The notes beneath the pieces were generated by a model. The model saw nothing but the letters and a program-made list of their open reading frames with translations. It made no database searches and was not told the DNA's origin. A program made the position numbers and the translations under genes. A DNA stretch of 64,000 nucleotides from Rusavskia elegans (Eukaryota; Ascomycota; Lecanoromycetes; Teloschistales; Teloschistaceae), in NCBI GenBank assembly GCA_011316305.1, contig SAUG01000144.1, positions 89,368-153,367 of the forward strand. Reading direction: 5' to 3'. Positions 1 through 10,944 of this stretch are shown piece by piece. Numbering within the stretch: the first letter of the stretch is position 1; each line of letters starts with the position of its first letter.

Positions 1-2222
1 GGTGCACAAAGTGAGCTTAAATCAATGTCATAGGCTGAGGTATATGGTTGTTGAGTGCTTCGAATTTCAAACTGCAGGGTATTTGACAGGAAAGTATGCG
101 CAGGTTAACGACTGATTCTTGAAGAAAGAAAATGGCAGCAAGAAGATGTTGTACAAGTATATGAAGATGAAAAGCCAACGAATGTCAGCAAGAATTGCGG
201 TCCGGGAAAAACCAGGATGGCTCATGGCTCAGAAGATACTTCCGCCGGAACAAGGGAGTCGATTCCCCCGGGCGGTCAGATCCCGAAGCAGAAGGCCACT
301 GGAAATTGGATCGAATTCCTCCTGATTTTTGACAGGCAGGGGTTCAGGGGTTGGGATGCCGCTGACGTGGTGATTACTCTTCTTGAACCAACGGATGCAA
401 AATCCTCTTTTCTCTTCCGTCCTGTTATCTTTCTGGGGTGGTACCAAGCTCGGAAAAGGGGATGCTGTGGCTGGCTGTTCGGGCCCTTGGACTGGGCGTC
501 CAACCAGCTCATAATGACACGTTGTCTAGGCCTATGCGCCTCGTTATTGATTATGCGGTCTCGCTCGTGCTGGGCACCGGCCCCTTAAATTATAAGTCCA
601 TGCCTCTTGATTGCTTTGATGACATGTCAGCCATCAGAGATCGACGTTATTGCATACTAGAGACACAGTGTTTGTGACTCGTTGAAATTATATAATTTTA
701 GTAGTTTTTAACAATTTCTGTCGCGTTGATTTTATTCTGTCTAAATTATATTGTAGCTTTATTTGTTTAAATAAAAACTTGTAAATTACTCTTATAATTT
801 ATTTTATATCTAAGTCCAGAAAAATTTTAAGTTATTGCATTCGAAAGATTAATATTTGAAAAATCTTTCTTTTCTATTCGCTTGAAATGACGTATCTTAG
901 TAGACCTCGGATATATTTACCGCGCTAGTCCTAATATTATTCGTATTGAACTTTTCCAGCTAACGATGCATCAATCTAATTTTTTTTATCCTCGTGTAGA
1001 TCAGGTACCTTACAGGAGACAGCCGGAGCATCTGCACCCCAGACGCCCAGACGCGACACGGCATGCAAATTGAAGATCCCCTTTACCCACTGCGTCACTT
1101 CCATCATCTCACCTTCCCATCGCTTCTTCCAGCTACTTGCGCAAACAGGAGCAAGAGACACACCAAGCAGCAAGCCACCCTCCATACTTCGTAACCTACC
1201 GGTATTTGCAGGCTTCGAACCCGATCCTCTGGCGACAAAATTAGTCCTCATTCCCGGCCACGTCACTTGCGTACCATAGAAGATGATGCTACACCTGGTG
1301 GAATCGGGGAAAAGCCGGCATCTAGCCGCTTGCATGATGGTATCGGTCCTTGGTTATATTACGGGACCGCGGATCATCATAACCATCGACTGTGGGCTAT
1401 CATCAACGCCTGATGGGTGTCCAAACGCAGATGTCTGCGTGAAACGCTGAAACGAGGCCCGAAGCATGTTCCTGCATGTTGCTAGCAGATCTGAGACGCA
1501 CACCCTTGACCGGTCGAGAACGAGACTACTCGCCAAGCGCCGTACGTAGTAACGTAGGTCAATATTATTGAAAACCATGCTGCTAGTTACCAACCACTGT
1601 AGGCATCTTTTTTGAGGGTGTCAGCGATGAGGTGGTCACTCAAGCTCCAGCGGTCCTTCAAGCACATCGGCAAGCAATTGTATCTCATTTCGGAGGTAAC
1701 GAGAGTTGTTTATACTCCGATCAAAGCGCGAGGCGTCTCCATCTACGAGGGGTCGAGACACAGCCTGAGAAAATGTTCTGGACTATTTTGCACTACTCGT
1801 TCCGATTCAGCGACTGTTTCTGGATGGTAAGACCTGCGGATCTTCCTAGGTAGGTAGATATATAGTTGTAGAATGTAGAGAGATTAACGTTACTGAGCAC
1901 CTTACCTACTTCAACGGTTTCGCCTTGTACGTAACAGAAATCATGACAACCAAGCGCATGAGATGGTTCGAAAAAGGAAGCCCGTGGCCGCTACTACTAC
2001 AGCAAAGCCATCATACCCCATGCCATGTGAGCTCCACATGCTATGAACGGTCTTCTCTGTGTCGCTAGTCTCCGCGGAGTTGTATTTCGAAACTTTTAGC
2101 AACATCTGTAACTCAACGTCAAGTCTACAAGACTCATCCCCCAAGTCTTACAGAGTAGACATCTAGCGTACCCGTCAACCAGAGCTGCCTCCATTCAAGA
2201 ACACCCCACGCGTCCGCCCGAG
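1..2222. other. Left-end stretch with no supported gene
   Basis: I see no convincing coding gene here. The stretch from about 670 to 960 is clearly AT-richer than its surroundings and may be a small remnant of RIP-mutated DNA. On the minus strand from 1335 down to 976 there is a 119-codon open frame with protein-like composition, including the words VTWPGMRTNFVARGSGSKP and GVWGADAPAVS, so it might be an exon of a decayed or unrecognised gene. I cannot assign a family to it and found no joined exons on either side. Confidence 0.4.
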
Positions 2223-4289
2223 ATGGACAGGACCGTTGGCGTTCTAGGCGGGGGTCAGCTAGGAAGAATGCTAACAGAAGCAGCTAATCGGCTCAATATC
2301 AAAATCGTCACGCTGGACGCTGGGAATCCTCCAGCCAAGCAGATCAATGCCGGTGCTTCTCACGTCAATGGCTCCTCCGCCGACCCGGACGCCGTCCGAC
2401 AGCTGGCAGAAAAGTGCGACATCATGACGGTCGAGATTGAGCATGTCGACACCGACGTACTCGAAGAGCTTGCGACAGGCCTCAGGACTGGACAAGATTG
2501 GAGGCTCGCCAAAGGCATTCAGCGAGAAACCCAGCCCAACTGGCAGACCATCCAGACCATTCAAGACAAATTGGAGCAGAAGCAACATCTGCAATCTCAT
2601 GGAAGTCCCACCACCACTTTCTCCAAGAGCACTGTAGTAGTGAGGATTTGACAAAGATTGGCAACCAGCTCGGTTACCCGTTCATGCTAAAGTCTAGGAG
2701 CCAAGCCTACGATGGACGAGGAAATTATCCCACCCGGAAACCTGACGCGATCTCTGAAGCCCTCGCCGCTTTGCATGATCGGCCACTGTATGCCGAAAAA
2801 TGAGCCGACTTTCGCATGGAGCTGGCCGTCATGGTCGTCAAGACCCAGGACGGTGCTTGAAGACCATGGCGGGTATCTACAGTTGCGTATCCAGTCGTGG
2901 AAACTATTGCTGGTCTTCGCCCCTGGGCAAAGGTGTCTTTGGAGTGGAAATGTTTTGGCAAGAAATGGCAAGTCATCAGACCCGGTTTTCGATACGCATA
3001 CTGATCATATAGACGACTTGTTGATCAACGAGATCGCGCCGCGACCTGTAAGGCTATTTCAATGTTCATCTCGTTTCTGTGCTCTCAGTCTCAAACTGTG
3101 ATTACACAATCCCAAGATCGCGAGCGGCTTCTGGAACCCTTGTCTCCCATAGAGATGCTCGAGAAATGCATCCAGCATTGACAGATGGCTAATTCACAGT
3201 TGCCTTCCAGCATAACTCTGGTCATTACACCATCGAAGCCTGCCCTTTGTCGCAATATGACGCTCATCTCCGGGCCATCCTTGAATTGCCCATACCCGAA
3301 GAGGATGTTGGATTGGCGACGACTAAAACTAATGCTATTATGCTCAACATCCTCGGCGGTCTTCAAACGACGAGTCATCGTACAATGGCAGAGAAAGCGT
3401 TAGCGGTCCCTGGCGCGAACATCCATTTGTACGGCAAAGGAGACGCTCGTCCATGAAGAAAGATGGGCCATGTCACTATAGTGACAGACGACATGAACGA
3501 AGCGGCGTCCCGAATGAAGACATTGATCGACCATGCAGACCTTATCAGAGAAGAGAGGCTACATGATCTATCGTCGAACCCGCCGCATAATGAGCTTCGG
3601 CTGAAAGCGAGCCCAAAAGAAACCGATGATCCAACTAACTTGAAGAATTCACTAGTGGCTGTGACAATGGGATCCAAATCGGATAGCTCGGTGCTGGCGC
3701 CTGGGATTAAGCTCCTGGAACAGCTGGAGACCCCCATGACCGTCACCATCACATCCGCGCATCGCACACAGGTGAAGATGATGCAGTTCGCCACAGAAGC
3801 TGCCGATAAAGGTATCAAAGTGATCGTTGCAGCTGCTGGTACGTTAAACCCTTCGTTCTTCGGAGAAGCATCTTAGCTCATCGATACGGAACAGGTGGCG
3901 CCGCTCATCTTCCTGGGATGATCGCAGCCCACACATGGCTCCCGGTGATAGGGGTCCCGGTTCGTGGAAGCGTTCTAGATGGCCAAGACAGTCTGTTAAG
4001 CATAGTTCAGATGCCTGTACGTCAAAACACGTTTCACCTTGTCGGGCCATACCACAGGGCTTGGATCAGGGCTGATCCGCCACAGAGAGGCTGCCCTGTA
4101 GCAACCGTAGCGATCAACAACTCGATCAATGCAGCACAGCTTGCGGCGCGCATCTTAGCCAGCAGCGATATAGACGCCGACATTCGAAAACGGCTAAAGC
4201 AACACCTCGCGGACCAGACGAGTTCCGTGCTAGAAGACAGCGTTAGGATGGAGCGCCTAGGTTTCGAGGCTTTTTGCTCCCAAGGGTAA
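2223..4289 (+). pseudogene. ADE2: Decayed ADE2: phosphoribosylaminoimidazole carboxylase
   Basis: The intact family makes CAIR from AIR in purine synthesis, with an N-terminal PurK-type ATP-grasp part and a C-terminal PurE part. Here the start (VGVLGGGQLGRML), the PurK middle (GYPFMLKSRSQAYDGRG, LLINEIAPRP, HNSGHYTIEACPLSQYD) and the PurE part ([41 protein letters not shown]) are all readable. Three normal-looking introns survive: 3048-3210, 3839-3894 and 4017-4085. The frame is broken by a frameshift near 2632, a TGA at 2801-2803 where the family has Trp after AEK, a short intron-like insertion and two deletions between about 2850 and 2940 (together roughly 35 codons missing), disturbance near 2960-3010, and a TGA at 3454-3456 before RKMGHV. 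I infer a non-functional paralogue; a working ADE2 is expected elsewhere. A badly assembled real gene is less likely given the number of lesions. Confidence 0.85.
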
Positions 4290-5537
4290 AGTGCTGGTGG
4301 CACGACATCTGAGCGTGTGTGATGCGCGCTTTCCTGACGCGGTAAAGGAGCTATATGGAGAATTACGGCTGTATGCTTGCTTGGTGGACGAGGATTGAGG
4401 AAGGACTCTGGTGCGAAAGAAACGGATTTTCCCCTGGATTGGACAATTGCAACAATCGGGTGCTCGACGACAGCCGATTCTTGATGTCCCTTCGGAGTGC
4501 CTGACAAGCGAAAAGCGTATCTTCGCCGTAACCGAGCTCCGTGCACTGCGCAGGGACCTTGGGACGTGGTACACTAACAAGAGCGAGGTTGAAGCAACCG
4601 AGAAAGGAAGAATCCAAAACGCGTTGGGATGAAATGCAGGGGGCACGCTACTATCGGCTATCGCAACTTAGTTTCTTTTACCGGCTTACCCCAGAGTTCG
4701 ATAGGGAGCAGATCCAGCTACTTACGCGCAGATGTCAGAATCTTCGTGGCAGTGATGACGGTGTGTTCAGACACGCAACGGCGCAACAGGCTCGGCACTC
4801 GAACGGCGCTGAAAGGCTGGTCTCCACCACGCGACCGGACTGAGACGTGGTTCGATAGATTCAGCAGAGATATAGCATAGGCGACACGAGTACAAATATC
4901 AGATGCATTTGAATCTGCCAATGGCCGATCGAGATCTCTGTTCTGAATCTAGCATATCAGCCTGTTCCCGAGTCTTTCTTGTGACACGACCATTGACCTG
5001 AGCAGTCAACAATCATCAGCTGTCTTGTGCCGTCTCGATCAGCAGGTAATAGGAAGGAAGCTTGCATGGAACCATAAGCAGTATCCCCTGAGAACGAGAC
5101 GAGCGAGACTTGAAAAAGGAGACCCAGCGGTATCCTTATCTCTTATCAGTTGGAGCAGACTCGGGACAGCCAATCCCTTCGACATGGTGCCTGATCTACC
5201 AATGGTCCGAGACGAAGGCGGCGGCGGATTTGATCGTACTCCAAGATCCCATGAAAGGACGTTCACTCACGCCAACGCCAACGCCAACGCCAACGGTAAC
5301 GGCAACGGCAACGGCAATCATAATGCCGCGATAAACCGCGGATTTGACATCCAACCGGCTTTTCCAGCAAACACTCGTAAATCCATCTCCCATTCCCTCC
5401 CAACTGATAACGGTGCCTTGCACTCCCCTCCACTTCGTTTGAATTCCAATGGTACTTTCTGGCCCCCATTGAAGGCCGTTCCGCTCGCATCCTACTACAA
5501 GCTACACCGAGTGCCCTCACTCGACTCGCTCACAGCC
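4290..5537. other. Intergenic, upstream region of NAD-GDH
   Basis: No supported gene between the ADE2 remnant and NAD-GDH. An open frame runs upstream of the chosen GDH start from about 5025 without a stop, so the true protein could begin earlier, for example at the in-frame ATG within MVPDLPMVRDEG near 5185. That extension does not resemble the family N-terminus and contains a simple hexamer repeat, so I treat it as 5' leader. Confidence 0.5.
5266..5326 (+). repeat. Hexanucleotide simple repeat
   Basis: A run of AACGCC units followed by AACGGC/AACGGT units. If translated in the GDH frame it gives alternating Asn-Ala then Asn-Gly. It lies just upstream of the most likely NAD-GDH start. Confidence 0.8.
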
Positions 5538-8500
5538 ATGGCAGAAGCACAGAGCGACGACGGCGCACTGCCAATTGAACTGCCCCGGAGCGAGACCGCC
5601 CACATCGAAGAGCCTCAGGACAAGTCGCCGCCCCCCAACGGCATTCACAACAAACTCCTGGACCATGTTGTTCGCACCCCTGGCCGCCAGCCTTCGCCAC
5701 AACCTACCCACCTGGGCGTACCGGGGCCCGGCCAGCATCGAGTTCTCCAGGAGCACGGCTCTGGATATGTTGCTCCCATATTCGAAGGGAAAGAACAGCA
5801 GATGGATCAGGGTAAGCCCCACTCGGCTGTCCTCGCTGCTTTCCGTGAGCTGACTGCTTGACTAGTCATGGATCAGATCGAAGAAAAAGGCTTCATTCCG
5901 TCCGAATTCGTCGAGTCCGAGACCAATTGGTTCTACAACGAATTGGGCATCGATGATATGTACTTTCAGACGGAGACCGTCGACGCAATCGTCAACCACA
6001 TACTGTCATTGTATGCCGGGAAGATTGCAGCATTCGCCCGCGATGACGGCAGGCTGGAGATCCGACTGGACAAAGAAGCCGCCGATCATGCTGTGTACAT
6101 TGACACAAGCAAGCCAGGCGTCAGCGTCACTGATGGACCGAGATACGAGCAAAGAATTGATGAAAAATACATCAATGGGTCCGTTGGCGACAGCAGCTAC
6201 AGAGTAGAGAGCTTCCGATCCGCCAGCCACCTGCCAGGAGAGAAGGCTCAGCAGCTCAGGTGCTACTTTGTCTACAAATGCGACTTTGCAAATCCAAACC
6301 CCGGGCCGGAAGAGACGAACCTCGACATCATTGGGGAAAAGCGCTTTCTCCAGAAAGCAACACAGAACACCAAAGACATCTACCAACAAGTCATGAATCA
6401 CGCCGTCGCCAGAACCGGCCCTGTCATCGAGACATTCGAAGTCGAAGGCAGTAGAGAGAAGCGCCTTGTGATTGCGTATCGCCAGGGCTCAGCCATGGGT
6501 CTGTTCAGCGCGTTGTCCGATCTTTACCACTATTATGGTGCAACCAGCTCTAGGAAATACGTTGAGCAGTTCTCCAATGGCATCACGATCATGTCGATAT
6601 ACCTCCGCCCGCTTCCGCAGTCAGCTCCTACCATGAAGCATCCACCCATCGAGGCATCTATACATCAGATCATGAAAGAAGTCTCGTTGCTCTACTGCAT
6701 CCCACAAAACAAGTTCCAAGGTCATTTCGCTAGCGGGCGTTTGAGTTTGCAAGAAACGATATATGCGCATTGCGTCTGGGTTTTCGTCGGACACTTCCTC
6801 AACCGCTTGGGGTCAGAATACACTTCTTTGGCGTCAATACTGGATCCTAATAACAGTGCTCATGCCGAGATGCTTGCAAAGATCAAGCGCCGCCTTCGAA
6901 CCGAGACCTTCACCTCAGACTATATCCTGGAGATCATCAATAAATATCCCGATCTGGTGCGAGCATTGTACCTGGCCTTCGCCAATACACACTATGTCCA
7001 GACAAGAGGCGAGCAGGACGATTTCCTGCCCACATTGAGCTACCTACGCCTGAAAGAGGATCCCATACTCGACGACAATCAGCTCAAGGACAAGATTTCC
7101 AAACAAGTAGTCAACGAACACGATGATATGGTCATGACGGCATTCAGAGTTTTCAACGCCGCTGTACTGAAAACCAATTTCTACACCCCCACGAAAGTTG
7201 CGTTGAGCTTCCGATTGAATCCTACTTTCCTGCCCGAGGTCGAATACCCGCAGCCACTCTACGGGATGTTTCTAGTCATTAGCTCGGAGTTCCGTGGCTT
7301 CCATCTCCGATTCCGTGACATTGCTCGAGGAGGGATACGTATCGTCAAATCACGGAACAAGGAGGCGTACTCAATCAACGCTAGGTCTCTCTTTGACGAG
7401 AATTACAACCTAGCCAACACGCAACAGCGCAAGAACAAAGACATTCCCGAGGGAGGATCTAAAGGTGTCATACTGCTTGATGTGCATCATCAAGATAAGG
7501 TCCGGGTGGCTTTTGAAAAGTACATTGACAGCATCATGGATTTGCTGCTGAAGCCAGCAAGCCCTGGTATCAAAGACCCTATTGTCGACCTGCACGGACA
7601 GGAGGAAATCTTGTTCATGGGACCGGACGAGAATACGGCTGACCTCGTCAACTGGGCAACCGAACATGCAAGAAAGCGCGGAGCATCGTGGTGGAAGTCC
7701 TTCTTCACCGGCAAGAGCCCCAAGCTTGGCGGTATTCCGCACGATGCCTATGGTATGACCACGTTGTCCGTTCGGGAGTATATCCTCGGGATTTACCGTA
7801 AGCTCAGTTTGGACGAAACGACTGTGCGGAAGCTGCAGACTGGTGGTCCTGACGGCGATCTGGGCTCTAACGAGATCCTTCTGGGACGCGAAAAGTACAC
7901 GGCCATTGTCGATGGTGCTGGCGTTCTGGTGGACCCCCAAGGTCTGGATCGGACAGAACTACTGCGGTTAGCCAAGAAAAGAGTGATGATATCCGACTAC
8001 GACACGTCGAAACTCTCGAGCACGGGGTACCGTATCCTCGTGGACGAGAGTAACATCACGCTCCCAAGTGGCGAGGTCGTGAACAACGGCATGACCTTCC
8101 GTAACACTTTCCATCTTCGTGGCGGCAACCAGTTCGACGTATTCGTGCCTTGCGGCGGTCGACCGGAGTCCATCGACCTGAGCACTGTCAACAGATTGAT
8201 TGTTGACGGTAAATCCACCATTCCCTACATAGTGGAAGGCGCAAACCTCTTCATCACGCAGGATGCCAAGCTGCGGTTGGAAAAGGCCGGCTGTATTTTG
8301 TACAAAGACGCATCGGCCAACAAAGGCGGTGTCACGTCGTCATCACTGGAAGTACTAGCGTCGCTCTCGTTCGATGACCAAGGCTTCGAGGAAAACATGT
8401 GCATCCGAGCGGATGGCAGCGTGCCGGCATTCTACGACGCTTACGTGAAAGAAGTGCAGGACACGATCAAGAAGAACGCGGCTCTGGAATTCGAGGCGAT

Positions 8501-8762
8501 TTGGCGAGAGCATCAGCAAACAAGGATCGCGAGGAGCACATTGAGCGATACATTGAGCATTGCAATCACGAAGCTTGACGAGGAGCTGCAGAAGACGGAG
8601 CTGTGGAAGAATCTGAAGTTGAGAACGTCGGTACTGCAAGATGCGCTGCCAAAGCTGCTGCTCGAGAAGATTGGACTCGACCTCATTGTGCGAAGAGTAC
8701 GCAACTTCTCACGGCTGAAAAAGGATTTCGGAGAAGCTGCTGACATGTGGACAGGTGCCTGA
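5538..8762 (+). CDS. GDH2: NAD-specific glutamate dehydrogenase (large, about 115 kDa type)
   Basis: Oxidative deamination of glutamate to 2-oxoglutarate and ammonium with NAD, the catabolic route that lets fungi use glutamate as carbon and nitrogen source. Two exons: 5538-5811 and 5866-8762, with a 54-base intron 5812-5865 (GGTAAGC donor, CTTGACTAG acceptor) that restores the frame to VMDQIEEKGFIPSEFVESET. The product is about 1056 residues, the size expected for fungal NAD-GDH. The N-terminal leader ends in PSPQPTHLGVPGPGQHRVL and GYVAPIFEGKE, typical of ascomycete members. Core words include EIRLDKEAADHAVYIDTSKP, RDIARGGIRIVKSRNKEAY, KNKDIPEGGSKGVILLD (substrate-binding Lys region) and YIVEGANLFIT (dinucleotide-domain side). 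The start at 5538 (MAEAQSDDG) is chosen for family length; upstream in-frame starts are possible. No lesion seen. Confidence 0.96.
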
Positions 8763-9651
8763 TAATTACCTGCGTGCAATATTCGGAAGCTATCTTGCTA
8801 GTCGCTTTGTGTACGAGCACGGGAGCAGTCCGAGTCAATTTGCATTCTTTGAGTTGTGAGTGAAAGCGTCGATGTGAGAGATGGGTGAAGGTGCTGACCT
8901 TGGTCGCAGTATGTCCAAGAGAATGGCAAGACTTGATCAACAACCAGGCGACCATGGCACGACGCATGTGAACGGAGTTGGCGCATAGGGGTTGTGGCAT
9001 GTGTGAAGAAGCATGTACAGGTGGTCCTTTGCTGCATTTGCACATAAACGGCAATGGGGATCTTGAAGGGGCCGTCCGTGGAGCAGCAGGAGCAGGAGCA
9101 GACACAAGAGCAGCAATGGCAGTATCATTTGCTTTCGAGGAGCGCGGGAGATGGCACCCGACATTGCAACTCCCAACAAGGCGTCATGGAGGAGCTGAAG
9201 GATAGAGCAAGAGGCGCATTAGCCGCACAAGTGGTGGAACAGAAAAGCTGTCCGTCACAGGAGAGGGATTAGGTACATGTATGAATGTTGGGGTGGGTGG
9301 AATGTGTCACTTTTAGACGCTGGCTGAGTTTCTTTTGTTTTGATTTCTCAGTCGAATTTCCCCCGACTTCCACTCCCGCCCCCCCCAACAACAACAACAA
9401 CAAAACAACAACCATCTCTTCTCCCACTCCCACTTTCTTCTCTACTTACTCTTACATTTCATTCGCAATCCCGTTGATTGCTTGGTTGCTGTTCTTGCCA
9501 GTCAATTCCATTCAAAGTAAGTATCGTACCTCCTTTCCCATCTTTACTGCCAAATACGCGTGCGCAACCTCTGCATCAACCGATGCGCCAACCCGCTTCC
9601 CTCCTCCACACGTCTCTAACATCTTCCAAGGCACTCCTTCTCTCCATCACC
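8763..9651. other. Intergenic with pyrimidine-rich leader
   Basis: 3' region of NAD-GDH and promoter of the next gene. From about 9360 to 9450 there is a C/A- and CT-rich stretch with CAA repeats, which is common just upstream of fungal transcription starts. I see no gene. Confidence 0.5.
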
Positions 9652-10214
9652 ATGCCCGCCGCAACCCGAGGCAGCCAGGGAATCACCGCCCCCCGTGTCC
9701 CTTTTGTCCCCACTGCCGCGCCCGAACAAGCTCGCCCAGCAACAACCAAAAAGAAGAGCAGCACAGCCGTGAAAGCGACGAAGAAAGTCAAGTCTGCTGC
9801 CGCCAAAGCAACCAGTGATACCAAAGCCAACACCTCCAAGCCACGCGCCCGGAAGGCTGCTGCCGCCGCCGGCGACAAGACCACCTCCGGACGTGTCACC
9901 AAGAAAGCAGCTGCGCCCAAGACGAAAAAGACAACCACCAAGAAGGCCCCGAAGACGGTGAACAAACGCGAGCCGAGCCTGTTGGACAAGGTCGTTGGGG
10001 TGAAGGATAAGATTGTGGGGACTTTGGAGGGGAAGCCGGGGAAGAAGGTGCGTCGGATTACTTTGGTTGATACATCTCCTTCCTATGTTCTGTCACAGTC
10101 TTGCCCTTACGGATGATCATTTTGGACAAGGGCCTAATCCGAGTGATACAGGCTGCCGGCACGAAGAAGATCCAAGGCACCGACGGCAAGGGTGCGACAA
10201 GGGCCAAGAAGTAG
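9652..10214 (+). CDS. Small lysine/alanine-rich basic protein, unknown
   Basis: Two exons: 9652-10047 and 10152-10214. The intron 10048-10151 (GTGCGT donor, GATACAG acceptor) is phase 0 and joins GKPGKK to AAGTKKIQGTDGKG. The product is about 152 residues. It begins MPAATRGSQGITAPRVPF and then becomes a long K/A/T-rich basic tract (TKKKSSTAVKATKKVKS, KPRARKAAAAAGDK, KKAAAPKTKKTTTKKAPK), followed by a short less biased patch (SLLDKVVGVKDKIVGTLEGK). Composition resembles linker-histone tails or other nucleic-acid-binding proteins, but I see no winged-helix H1 domain, so it should not be called histone H1. The amphipathic patch could be a small helix. Function is not assigned. Confidence 0.75.
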
Positions 10215-10944
10215 TAGATGTTGCAACAACGACGCGTCCTGTTACATGTTTTTGAACTCTGTTGGAGAAGCTTAGGAAGGGACGGTGGTGTGTGGTGTTA
10301 AGGATATGATTGTGCTGGATCTCTGTCTCTGTCTCTCAATTTCTCTACGGTCTATGCTGGACTACCAATAGCTTCAGGGCGCTGCCGTTGCCTTGACTTG
10401 AGATTTTGGTGGCCGGATGACGGGAGAAAGGATGATGATGGTTTGGGGGTGGCCAACAGGCATTATGTACGATACCCAATGATACCGGGATGATCTTGTC
10501 GATACGGAACAAGCCCGTTTCGTTGTCTTCTTTCTTGGAGTACGTGTGTCGTTTCAGACTTTCTTATCCATTCACTATGCGAATAAATTCAGCCCTCGTA
10601 CGTTTTAGGGTTTTCATGTGAGTACTACTATCCGTCGAGCTTCAATGAAGGTAGATGAAGTTATTTTCATACGTCATGTAATATAGTTTATCAACTCGCC
10701 ATGGTATATACACGCATTAGAAGTTCTTCGACCGATTCGTCCTCCCAGCGCCATATCGATGTCAAGGAAACCCCCTTCGGAAATTATCAAACGCCTCACA
10801 CATTATGTCTTCGTCAGTCAGAAGCACCCACTTTCCCTTTTGAATGGCCCCCCCTTCACCTGAGTGACCGCAATGACACGAGCATCCATCCTCCACTTCA
10901 TTAGTGCATCCTTTCATGCCGTAGGCGACACGCGGTGCTCTGCC
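10215..10944. other. Intergenic between convergent genes
   Basis: 3' regions of the basic-protein gene (plus strand) and of the JmjC gene (minus strand). No supported coding region; the small open frame at 10701-10904 has no family features. Confidence 0.5.

Noticed and set aside
2223..4289. An intact ADE2 gene with many introns
   Set aside because: Three gaps are true introns, but the frameshift near 2632, the TGA codons and the missing segment near 2900 cannot be removed by any plausible splice sites.
5025..5537. NAD-GDH beginning at 5025
   Set aside because: That frame opens with a non-ATG codon and includes a simple hexamer repeat; the family N-terminus fits the ATG at 5538.
9652..10214. 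Histone H1 call for the lysine-rich protein
   Set aside because: There is no globular winged-helix domain; only the tail-like composition is similar.
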